Shown: piece by piece, positions 57,331-64,000 of the stretch
Layout of the letters: each line of letters starts with the position of its first letter
Position numbering within the stretch: position 1 is the stretch's first letter
From: Stagnimonas sp.
GTDB taxonomy: Bacteria; Pseudomonadota; Gammaproteobacteria; Nevskiales; Nevskiaceae
Length of the DNA stretch: 64,000 nucleotides
Assembly: GCA_030696045.1 (NCBI GenBank)
Contig: JAUYNO010000078.1
Span: 1 to 64,000 of the forward strand
Direction: 5' to 3'
Program-made: the position numbers and the translations under genes
Notes under the pieces: generated by a model
Database searches by the model: none
Told to the model about the DNA's origin: nothing
The model's input: only the letters and a program-made list of their open reading frames with translations

Positions 57331-57531
57331 TCACTCCGGATGGAAGTCGCCGGCCAGAGGATCGGCGTCTGATACAAGCGTCAGCAGTTTAACCAAGCCC
57401 ATCATGCCGACATGGTCGTCAAGGCCAAGGCGAGCAGAAGCCGCCAACTCTGCCCAGGGGATCGCCAGCCCAGGGTAGTCAAAATAACAAATGGCGGAGG
57501 AGTGGAACCATGCTGAATTCGCGCGCCCCAT
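57331..57531 (-). CDS. Possible short gene or remnant before the AraC gene
   Basis: A frame ending one base before the AraC start codon; its last 50 residues (DYPGLAIPWAELAASARLGLDDHVGMMGLVKLLTLVSDADPLAGDFHPE) look protein-like. Its only ATG (57531) lies inside the M28-like gene on the other strand. It may be the 3' end of a lost gene, or chance. Tight spacing to AraC would fit an operon. Confidence 0.3.
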   Translation of the reverse strand: MGRANSAWFHSSAICYFDYPGLAIPWAELAASARLGLDDHVGMMGLVKLLTLVSDADPLAGDFHPE

Positions 57532-59099
57532 TCGCGGTGCTGCTTGTCGCCTGTGCCGCAGGTCTGATCGCCGGCTGCGGCGGCAACAGCGCCCTATCGA
57601 ACCTGTCGGCAGAGGAGGCCGCGATCATTGATGCGCCCCCCTGTGCACGCAACACCGCGGCGGAGTCGATGGGCATGCCGAGCGAGGAGCGCATTTTCGG
57701 TTGGATCCGTGACCTGACGCTGTTCGGCAACCGGCGGACCGGCAGCATCGGCGGCATGAAGGCCGCTGCCTACATGAAGTGTCAGTTCGAGTCGCTTGGT
57801 CTGGTGGACGTGCACTACGAGACCGCGCAGACGATGAGCTGGGAGGCCAGAAAATCCAGCCTCAGCGTTGCCGGAGAGCCCATCGACAGCTCGCCGGTGC
57901 CGTTCACGATGATCACGTCCTCCAAGCCCAACAACTTCTCGACTCCGCCCGGCGGCCTGAATGCCGAACTGGTCGACATCGGCCTCGGCACCCCTGCCGA
58001 GGTCTATGCCAAGGGCGTGAAGGGCAAGATTGCCGTTTTCGATCTCAAGTTCCTGGTGCCGACGCTGGCGCTTGCGCCGCTGATGGAGTTCTTCTGGGAC
58101 CCCGGCCTCACTATCGCAGACCCCTCTTCGCTGAATCCCAATCCTTTCCAGACGCAGTACTCGTACATCATCAAGACCATCGTCGACGCCGGCGCGGTTG
58201 GCTACATCGGCGTACTCGCCGATTACTTCGATTCCAACAAGTACTACAACGAGTCCTACCATCTGCAACTGCCCGTCCCCGGCATGTGGGTGGCACCGAA
58301 GGATGGCCAGAAGGTTCGTGCGCTGATGGCGGCGTCCGGAAACGCCACTGCCAACATTGTGATGGAGGGTAAAAGCAACGGTGAGGCCATTGGTCGCGCG
58401 GTGATGGGTGTGCTACCCGGCAAGAGCAAGGACACCATCCTGATCACGTCACATCACGACGCCGCCTGGAACGGTGCGGTCGAAGACGCCAGCGGTGCCG
58501 CCAGCGTGCTGGCGCAGGCCCAGTACTTCGCATCCCAGCCGGCGGAGTCGCGCGAAAAGACCTTGCTGTTCGCCACCATGGACAGTCACTGGACCGGTTA
58601 CGAGGTGCACAAGGCATTCGGTCAGAAATACATCCTCGATCCGAACTCACCCTACAAGGTCGTTGGCGACGTCAGCATCGAGCATATCGGCAAGCAGGGC
58701 GTGAAGGACGCTGACAACAAGCTCAAGATCGTCGACCAGCCGGAGTACCGCGGCATCTTCGAGAACCTGTCGCCGGCCTTGAAGCAGACGATGATCAGCG
58801 GGATCATCAAACATGATCTTCGCCGCATAGCGTTGCTGGATGCGGTCGCGCTGTGCCCCACCGTGGGCATCCCCACGGATGCGTTCTCGTGCGTTGCCGG
58901 TGTGCCCACCGCAAGCCTGATTGCCGGCCCGAACTATCTCTACGACGAGGCCGATACCCTCGACAAGATCGCCAGGGATCAGTTGGTTCCGGTTGCACGG
59001 TTCTTCGCGGAACTGGTTGAGGCCATGGACGCGACGCCGTCGGCCCTGATTGGCGTGGGCATTGCCTCGCCAGTTGTCAATCCGCCGAGCCTGCCGTGA
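57510..59099 (+). CDS. M28-like peptidase-fold lipoprotein, catalytic residues missing
   Basis: 529-aa predicted lipoprotein: MLNSRAPFAVLLVACAAGLIAGC with Cys23 lipobox. PA-type insert about 130-290 and an M28-like domain about 300-510: ILITSHHDAAWNGAVEDASGAASVLAQ with His316?/Asp317 region and the bridging Asp in EDASG. Where M28 enzymes have the EE pair, this reads LLFATMDSHWTG (357-361), and where the last Zn-binding His is expected it reads NYLYDEADT (476-482). So the fold is kept but peptidase activity is doubtful. Ribosome site GGAGGAG before ATG 57510. Coupled to the next gene by GTGA. Confidence 0.75.
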   Translation: MLNSRAPFAVLLVACAAGLIAGCGGNSALSNLSAEEAAIIDAPPCARNTAAESMGMPSEERIFGWIRDLTLFGNRRTGSIGGMKAAAYMKCQFESLGLVDVHYETAQTMSWEARKSSLSVAGEPIDSSPVPFTMITSSKPNNFSTPPGGLNAELVDIGLGTPAEVYAKGVKGKIAVFDLKFLVPTLALAPLMEFFWDPGLTIADPSSLNPNPFQTQYSYIIKTIVDAGAVGYIGVLADYFDSNKYYNESYHLQLPVPGMWVAPKDGQKVRALMAASGNATANIVMEGKSNGEAIGRAVMGVLPGKSKDTILITSHHDAAWNGAVEDASGAASVLAQAQYFASQPAESREKTLLFATMDSHWTGYEVHKAFGQKYILDPNSPYKVVGDVSIEHIGKQGVKDADNKLKIVDQPEYRGIFENLSPALKQTMISGIIKHDLRRIALLDAVALCPTVGIPTDAFSCVAGVPTASLIAGPNYLYDEADTLDKIARDQLVPVARFFAELVEAMDATPSALIGVGIASPVVNPPSLP

Positions 59100-60406
59100 C
59101 GCGCCCGCTGCACGCTGCTGCCGCCTCGCTGTTGCTGGTTGGGTGCACTGCAGAACCAGCCGCCATCTTGCCCGCGCCGATATCGACAGCGACGCTCGCC
59201 TATGGCGCAGGGCCGAGTGGCCGCTTTTACGCGCCGCCGGCGGATGGAAAGGGCAAGAGCCTGAAAACACATTGGCCCATCGTGCTGTCGCATCCGTTCT
59301 CCTATACCGCCGCCAATTCCTTTCGCGGCGATACGCTGGATTCGGCCGGCAGCTTTGATGCCTACGGCGTGAAGGCAATGCTGGAAGCGGGAGGCGCGGT
59401 GGTCTATCAGCCGGACAAGCTGGCCTATGCCTCCAGCGAGAATCGCGGCCAGCTGCTCTACAAGAAGTGCGCCGGCACCACATTGGACGAACAGCTGTGC
59501 AAGGGCAGCAACCCGGTCGAGATCGATGGCATCCATCTGGCGACGCGGCAGTACTGCGCCGATCCGGCGCTGCGTGCCCGCAACGGCTTTGCTGACGAAA
59601 GCCAGTGTCAACGCGGCCTGCAGTTCAATGTCATCTGCCATTCGCAGGGCTGCCTCGATTCGCGCTACATGCTGGCTGCGGTACGCAATGAATTCAGCGG
59701 CGAGCTGATGTACAGGCACATCGTCAGCTGGTCCTCGATGGCCGGAGCCAACAAGGGTACGGCGCAGGCGGATGCCTATCTGGAACTCTCGGCATCCTGC
59801 CTGTCCCCTGACTGCAAGTCCCCGGTGTTTGATCTGGCTTTGGCGGCGGACTCGATGCGGCAGGGCCAGGGGCTGATCCTCAATGGCAGCGACTCGGCGG
59901 TCGCCCTGACGCGCAAGTACGTGCTGCTCACCACCGACATGGACTGCAATCCCGACGAAGGGCAGACCTGTGCGCCGAGCTTCAATCAGCTCTACCCCTT
60001 GCCGGTCGACCCGACGCATCCAATCCTCTACCAGACCTTCAGCTCGCAGATATTCAACATCGATCACCCCTGCTATAGCGGCAAGAAGACCAACTGGCAG
60101 ATCGTCGAAGGTCGTGAGGGGCCCAACGACGGCAATATCTCGGTAGATTCGCAGATGTTCACGACCTACGGATGGGGCGGCACCGGCGCCGCCACGCCGG
60201 TCTTGCCACGCTGGGTGAGCGGTATCACGCTCGACCCCGCGCATCCTCACCCGGGCCTGGAACACATGGCCTACTGCGATCTGAAAGTGCCAGGCATGAG
60301 CGATGGACAGCTCAGCTGCAACGGCGAGGACAACAGCATGTACCGGTTCAGCCGCATTGACCTCTATCGCGACATCGTGGCTGAACTGGTAGGGGCTGGC
60401 TTCTAA
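59096..60406 (+). CDS. Lipase-like alpha/beta hydrolase lipoprotein
   Basis: 436-aa lipoprotein from GTG 59096: LHAAAASLLLVGC lipobox (Cys17). Lipase core: WPIVLSHPFSYTAANSF with the oxyanion region, then FNVICHSQGCLDSRYMLAAV, where the nucleophile Ser183 sits in C-H-S-Q-G (first Gly of GxSxG replaced by Cys181); later HPHPGLEHMAYC likely contains the catalytic His. Many cysteines (KKCAGTTLDEQLC, SASCLSPDCKS, MDCNPDEGQTC) suggest disulfides. Resembles family I triacylglycerol lipases/PHA-depolymerase-like proteins. Start overlaps the M28-like stop by four bases, so they function together. Confidence 0.78.
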   Translation: MTRPLHAAAASLLLVGCTAEPAAILPAPISTATLAYGAGPSGRFYAPPADGKGKSLKTHWPIVLSHPFSYTAANSFRGDTLDSAGSFDAYGVKAMLEAGGAVVYQPDKLAYASSENRGQLLYKKCAGTTLDEQLCKGSNPVEIDGIHLATRQYCADPALRARNGFADESQCQRGLQFNVICHSQGCLDSRYMLAAVRNEFSGELMYRHIVSWSSMAGANKGTAQADAYLELSASCLSPDCKSPVFDLALAADSMRQGQGLILNGSDSAVALTRKYVLLTTDMDCNPDEGQTCAPSFNQLYPLPVDPTHPILYQTFSSQIFNIDHPCYSGKKTNWQIVEGREGPNDGNISVDSQMFTTYGWGGTGAATPVLPRWVSGITLDPAHPHPGLEHMAYCDLKVPGMSDGQLSCNGEDNSMYRFSRIDLYRDIVAELVGAGF

Positions 60407-60468
60407 GCTTTCCCTTGCCCGTCGCTCATGGAGGGCCGGGCAAGACCGCCCGCAGCCAGGCCAGGCTC

Positions 60469-60951
60469 CTAGGCGTGATGCCGCATGATCCGGCCCTGCT
60501 CGCGCTGCCAGTCCCTGTCCTTGATGGTCTCGCGCTTGTCGTGCTGCTTCTTGCCCTTGGCCAGACCCACTTGCAGCTTGGCGCGGCCGTTGCTCCAGTG
60601 CAGGTCCAGCGGCGCCAGGGTATAGCCGGCGCGCTCGACCTTGCCGACCAGGGTGCTCAGCTCCTTCTTGTTGAGCAGCAGCTTGCGGGTGCGGGTGGAG
60701 TCGGTGAGTTCGTGGGTGCAGGTCTGCCGGAGCGGGGTGATGTGGGCGCCGATCAGCCAGGCCTCGCCGTTCTTGATGATCACGTAGGCTTCAGTGATCT
60801 GGGCGCGGCCTTCGCGCAGGCTCTTCACTTCCCAACCCTGCAGCATCAGGCCGGCTTCGTAGCTGTCTTCAATGAAGTACTCGTAGCGCGCGCGCTTGTT
60901 GAGCGCGATGTTGCGCTCGGGCTCGCGGCCTTTCTCTTTCGGCTTGTTCAT
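60469..60951 (-). CDS. smpB: SsrA-binding protein SmpB
   Basis: 160-aa tmRNA-binding protein for trans-translation. Complete family sequence: [44 protein letters not shown] and [29 protein letters not shown], with the basic C-terminal tail [31 protein letters not shown] at 60951 (MNKPKEKG); an in-frame upstream start enters the ratA promoter region. Divergent from ratA, the usual gammaproteobacterial arrangement. The tmRNA gene itself is not in the window. Confidence 0.96.
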   Translation of the reverse strand: MNKPKEKGREPERNIALNKRARYEYFIEDSYEAGLMLQGWEVKSLREGRAQITEAYVIIKNGEAWLIGAHITPLRQTCTHELTDSTRTRKLLLNKKELSTLVGKVERAGYTLAPLDLHWSNGRAKLQVGLAKGKKQHDKRETIKDRDWQREQGRIMRHHA

Positions 60952-60997
60952 TGAAGAATTATAGGTGCCCACCCTCACTTCCCAAGGATTCATTTCA

Positions 60998-61447
60998 ATG
61001 GCGCGTGTCGAACGCTCTGCTTTACTGGCCTTTCAGCCCGCGCAATTGCTGGCGCTGGTGCAGGACGTGGCGCGCTATCCGGAGTTCCTGCCGGGCTGCA
61101 TTTCCGCCAGCATCGAGCCGGGCGAGGGCGAGCTGGTGCGCGCACGCCTGGGTTTCCGCATCAAGGGCCTGAGCGACAGCTTCGCCACTGAGAACCAGGC
61201 CCTGATCGGCGAGGACGGCGTGCACGGCCTGCGCATGCGTCTGGTGCAGGGGCCGTTCCGGCGCCTGAGTGGCGAATGGCGCTTCCTGCCGCTGGGCGAG
61301 GGTGCCAGCAAGGCCAGCCTGGCGGTGGACCTCGACTTCGGCCTGCGGGCGCTGGAAAGCCTGTTCGGCAGTCAGATGGAGCAGGCGGTGGCCGGCGTCA
61401 TCGCCGCCTTCAAGGCCCGCGCCGAGGCGCTCTATGGCCGGGGCTGA
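60998..61447 (+). CDS. ratA: RatA/COQ10-like START-domain protein
   Basis: 149-aa helix-grip protein: [37 protein letters not shown] is the typical start, followed by [20 protein letters not shown] and [32 protein letters not shown]. coli RatA was described as a toxin blocking 70S association, while homologs bind ubiquinone (Coq10); the biological role here is not settled. ATG at 60998 selected for the conserved N-terminus. Overlaps rnfH by 14 bases. Confidence 0.9.
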   Translation: MARVERSALLAFQPAQLLALVQDVARYPEFLPGCISASIEPGEGELVRARLGFRIKGLSDSFATENQALIGEDGVHGLRMRLVQGPFRRLSGEWRFLPLGEGASKASLAVDLDFGLRALESLFGSQMEQAVAGVIAAFKARAEALYGRG

Positions 61448-61730
61448 GACGATCCGCGTCGAGCTGGTTCACGCCCTGCCGGATCGGCAGGAGCTGCTGG
61501 TGCTGACCCTGCCCGCGGGCACCAGCGCCGCCGAGGCGCTGCGCCGCTCGGGGCTGTTGCGGCAATTCCCGGAGCAGGCTGCGTCACCCAGCCTGGCGGT
61601 GTTCGGCCGTCTGGTGCAGGCCGGCACGGTGCTGCATGACGGCGACCGGCTGGAGTTGCTGCGGCCCTTGCTGGCCGATCCGAAGCAGCGGCGCCGGGAG
61701 CGTGCGCGCGTCGAGCGCCGTCGCCGCTGA
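61434..61730 (+). CDS. rnfH: RnfH/RatB ubiquitin-like protein
   Basis: 98-aa beta-grasp protein: IRVELVHALPDRQELLVLTLPAGTSAAEALRRSGLL, LAVFGRLVQAGTVLHDGDRLELLRPLLADPKQRRRERARVERRRR. The RPLLADPK ending is the family signature. Starts inside the end of ratA (ATG 61434). Converges with bamE, six bases away. Confidence 0.92.
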   Translation: MAGAETIRVELVHALPDRQELLVLTLPAGTSAAEALRRSGLLRQFPEQAASPSLAVFGRLVQAGTVLHDGDRLELLRPLLADPKQRRRERARVERRRR

Positions 61731-61736
61731 GGCAGC

Positions 61737-62183
61737 TCAGGGAGCCGGCGTGCCCGGTGGCGTCAGGATCACGCCGCTCTCGGTCGGTTCCGCCGCGCGC
61801 TCGGCGTCGACTTCGTCCTTCTTCTGCTCGCGGATCAGCTGCTTGGCGCTGGTGGGGGCGCCGACCGTGGCGGTGTCGGCGGGAGCGGCCACGCCGTCCA
61901 TGCGGGCGAGGCTGTCGCCCTCGAAGAACAGGGTGACGGTGCGGCTGGCGACCTGGCCGCGCGGCGACTTGTAGTAGCCCACATAGTCCCAGCGGTCGGC
62001 GCGGAAGGGGCTGGCGGCGATCGGCGTGCCCATCAGGAACAGCACCTGGTCGCGGGTCTGGCCGAGCTTGAGCTGGTCGAGCTGCTTCTGCTCGATGACA
62101 TTGCCCTGGCGGGTGGGCAGCTTGTAGATCAGGTTGCAGGCGGATAGGGCCAGGCCCAGCACCGCAATCAACAGCACGCGCAT
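61737..62183 (-). CDS. bamE: Outer-membrane assembly factor BamE
   Basis: 148-aa lipoprotein of the BAM complex: signal MRVLLIAVLGLALSAC (Cys16), NLIYKLPTRQGNVIEQKQLDQLKLGQTRDQVLFLMGTP, and RWDYVGYYKSPRG, all family hallmarks. A C-terminal extension (about 100-148, TVGAPTSAKQLIREQKKDEVDAE...PPGTPAP) is longer than in E. coli (113 aa). Divergent from fur, 77 bases away, as in many gammaproteobacteria. Confidence 0.95.
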   Translation of the reverse strand: MRVLLIAVLGLALSACNLIYKLPTRQGNVIEQKQLDQLKLGQTRDQVLFLMGTPIAASPFRADRWDYVGYYKSPRGQVASRTVTLFFEGDSLARMDGVAAPADTATVGAPTSAKQLIREQKKDEVDAERAAEPTESGVILTPPGTPAP

Positions 62184-62260
62184 GTCGTTTGCCGGAATTA
62201 ATCGAGCGGCGATAATAGCGGAAAGCCTCCGGCCCGGAGTGCAGCCGAGCTGACGCCGCC

Positions 62261-62683
62261 ATGGAATCCCAAGACCTTCGCAACGCCGGCCTCAAGGTCA
62301 CCCTGCCGCGACTGAAGATCCTCGAAATCCTCGAGGGCAATGCCATGCGGCACATGTCGGCGGAAGACGTCTACAAGCTGCTGCTGACCGAGGACGCCGA
62401 CATCGGTCTGGCCACCATCTACCGGGTACTGACCCAGTTCGAGCAGGCCGGCCTGGTCAAGCGCCACCACTTCGAGGGCGGTCACGCGGTGTTCGAGCTG
62501 GAGCGGGGCGATCATCACGACCACATGGTCGATGTCGATTCCGGCCGGGTGGTCGAGTTTGTCAGCCCGGAGATCGAGCGCCTGCAGCACGAGATCGCCG
62601 ACCGCCACGGCTACGAGATCGTCGGCCACAGCCTGGTGATGTACGTGAAGTCGCGGGAGCCGCAGGGCGGCAGGAAGCGCTGA
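62261..62683 (+). CDS. fur: Ferric uptake regulator Fur (cysteine-free)
   Basis: 140-aa iron-responsive repressor. DNA-binding winged helix KVTLPRLKILEILEGNAMRHMSAEDVYKLLLTEDADIGLATIYRVLTQFEQAGLVKRHHFEGG and metal/dimer domain VFELERGDHHDHMVDVDSGRVVEF...DRHGYEIVGHSLVMYVKSRE. His/Glu ligands of the regulatory site (HHDH, E near 81, H about 125) are present. The structural-zinc CxxC of E. coli Fur is replaced by DVDS, and no Cys occurs anywhere. The candidate regulator of the two Fur-box operons in this window. Own spacer with bamE is 77 bases. Confidence 0.95.
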   Translation: MESQDLRNAGLKVTLPRLKILEILEGNAMRHMSAEDVYKLLLTEDADIGLATIYRVLTQFEQAGLVKRHHFEGGHAVFELERGDHHDHMVDVDSGRVVEFVSPEIERLQHEIADRHGYEIVGHSLVMYVKSREPQGGRKR

Positions 62684-62699
62684 GTCGAGGTTTTACTGC

Positions 62700-62720
62700 C
62701 TCCCCTGCAGCGCAGGGGAG
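62700..62720. repeat. Hairpin between fur and recN
   Basis: CTCCCCTG-CAGCG-CAGGGGAG, 8-bp stem between the convergent genes. It resembles the GC hairpins at 13862-13966. Weak T run (TTTT) follows on the plus side, so it may double as a terminator. Confidence 0.5.
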
Positions 62721-62734
62721 ACATTTTCCACGGC

Positions 62735-64000
62735 TTATCCGGCCCGCTTTAGCAGGTCGCGCGCCAGTGCCTGGGTCGCGGCGCTGATGTCCTGGCCGCC
62801 GAGCATGCGCGCCAGCTCCAGCATCCGCGCGTCCTTCTCGACCGGGCGCACCCGGGTGTAGGTCTGGCCGTCGAGCACTTCCTTGCGGATGCCGAGGTGC
62901 TGGCGCCCCTGCGCCGCGACTTGCGCCAGGTGGGTGACGCAGAGCACCTGCCGGTGCGCGCCCAGCTGCCGCAGCTTCTGGCCCACCACTTCGGCGACGC
63001 CGCCGCCGATGCCGGCATCGACCTCGTCGAAGATCATGGTCGCCGCGCCTTCACCGCGCGCGCTCTGGCCGCAGACCTGGATCGCGAGCGACACCCGCGA
63101 CAGCTCGCCGCCGCTCGCCACCTTCGCCAGCGGTCGTGGCGCCTGGCCGGCGTTGGCGGAAAAATCAAAGCGCACCTCGTCATCGCCGTGGCTGCGCACC
63201 CGCTCGCCGCCGGCTGCCTCAACCGCCACTTGCAGCTGGGCGTTGCCCATGCCGAGCTGGCGCACCACCTCGGTGATGGCCGCGGCGAAGCGGCCCGCCG
63301 CGCGTTTGCGCGCCGCGCTCAGGAGGGCGGCGGCCTTGCGGTAGCGCGCCAGCAGCTGCTCCTGCGCCGCCAGCAGGGCGTCGAGGCCGCCCGCCGCATG
63401 CTCCAGCGCATCCAGCTCGGCGCGTAGCGCGGCCTGGTGGCCGGGCAGCTCGGCCAGTCGCACCCGGTGCTTGCGCGCCATGTCGTGCAGGGCCGAGAGC
63501 CGCCGCTCGCTGCGCTCCAGGGCCTCGGGGTCCAGTTCCAGGCGGTCGAGCAGACGCTGGATCTGGTCGGCGGCCTCCCGCACCTGGGCTTGGGCGCCGG
63601 CGGCCAGGGTCTCGGCCTCGGCAAAGCCCGGCTCCAGCGCCGCTAGCCCGGACAGCAGGCCGACCGCCGCCGAGAGCTGGTCGTAGATCGCCGATTCGCC
63701 GCCGTAGAGCAGCTCCTGGGCGCGACCGCCGTCTTCGATCAGCCGGCCGGCGTTGGCGAGCCGGCGGTGCTCGGCTTCCAACTGTTCGAGCTCGCCTTCG
63801 CGCAAGTTCAGGGCTTCCAGCTCGCGCACCTGGAAGCGCAGGTAGTCGAGCTGTGCCGGATCACGGCTGGCGGCGGCGCGGGCGGCGGCGATGGCCTGCT
63901 CGCCCTGCTGCACCGCCTGCGCGGCGGCGCGCACCGTGGACAGTTCGGCAGCGTGGCCGCCGTAGTCGTCGAGCAGGGCGCGCTGCACGTCGGGGCGCAG
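62735..64000 (-). CDS. recN: DNA repair protein RecN, C-terminal part (start beyond the window)
   Basis: 421 C-terminal residues of an SMC-like ATPase for double-strand-break repair; about 560 in the family. The frame is open to the window end, so the N-terminal Walker A and first coiled-coil arm are missing. Seen: long coiled-coil segments (Ala/Glu/Leu-rich, about the first 250 residues), the ABC signature VASGGELSRVSLAIQ, Walker B MIFDEVDAGIGG and the D/H loop VLCVTHLAQVAAQ. The internal GTG near 63988 is not the true start. Convergent with fur. Confidence 0.95.
   Translation of the reverse strand: MRPDVQRALLDDYGGHAAELSTVRAAAQAVQQGEQAIAAARAAASRDPAQLDYLRFQVRELEALNLREGELEQLEAEHRRLANAGRLIEDGGRAQELLYGGESAIYDQLSAAVGLLSGLAALEPGFAEAETLAAGAQAQVREAADQIQRLLDRLELDPEALERSERRLSALHDMARKHRVRLAELPGHQAALRAELDALEHAAGGLDALLAAQEQLLARYRKAAALLSAARKRAAGRFAAAITEVVRQLGMGNAQLQVAVEAAGGERVRSHGDDEVRFDFSANAGQAPRPLAKVASGGELSRVSLAIQVCGQSARGEGAATMIFDEVDAGIGGGVAEVVGQKLRQLGAHRQVLCVTHLAQVAAQGRQHLGIRKEVLDGQTYTRVRPVEKDARMLELARMLGGQDISAATQALARDLLKRAG

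Overview
The window is a high-GC gammaproteobacterial chromosome segment. The evidence is gene order: yoaA-tsaB, rpsP-rimM-trmD-rplS, bcp-gcvR divergent from dapA, smpB divergent from ratA-rnfH, then bamE, fur and recN. The Fur and GyrA sequences look closest to Pseudomonas/Xanthomonas/Nevskiales-type lineages, but I cannot fix the genus from sequence alone.

Core block 1 (1-18353): the 3' part of mrcB (PBP1B), a TPR lipoprotein, YoaA-type helicase, TsaB, GyrA, the S16-RimM-TrmD-L19 operon, HtpG, a pore-less voltage-sensor protein with a TauE/SafE transporter, a PIN-PhoH ATPase, peroxiredoxin, GcvR, DapA with a small lipoprotein, and tRNA-Ser(GGA).

Island (about 18354-56343, 38 kb): a P4-type tyrosine integrase sits just downstream of tRNA-Ser. 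A degenerate copy of the tRNA 3' end lies at 56320-56343, arm-type GGGGGTA repeats occur at both ends, and a displaced terminator follows at 56387. The cargo falls in blocks: (a) AT-rich satellite genes, with an inovirus Gp2/YagK-like protein and AlpA (19.8-22.7 kb), and an IS3-type transposase remnant; (b) an XRE-regulated operon of small membrane proteins, a lipoprotein, a J-domain protein and a double DUF1566 protein (23.3-28.1 kb); (c) a plasmid-type RadC/DUF6915/DUF6878/DUF932 cassette (28.1-31.2 kb); (d) a candidate anti-phage module with methyltransferase, HEPN-motif protein and a 1345-aa NACHT-like NTPase with a C-terminal PD-(D/E)XK nuclease motif (31.3-39.2 kb); (e) two Fur-box-associated iron-siderophore operons with four TonB-dependent receptors, two PepSY reductase-like proteins and an HSL-type esterase (39.2-55.3 kb); (f) an AraC-type DNA-binding protein divergent from the second operon.

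Core block 2 (56344-64000): an AraC regulator, an M28-like lipoprotein that seems to lack catalytic residues, a coupled lipase-like lipoprotein, then smpB, ratA, rnfH, bamE, a cysteine-free fur and the C-terminal two thirds of recN (cut by the window end).

The strongest candidate for an undescribed system is the methyltransferase-HEPN-NTPase/nuclease module. The XRE-controlled J-domain/lipoprotein operon comes second. All functional assignments are by reading motifs and recalled family features; no database search was run.
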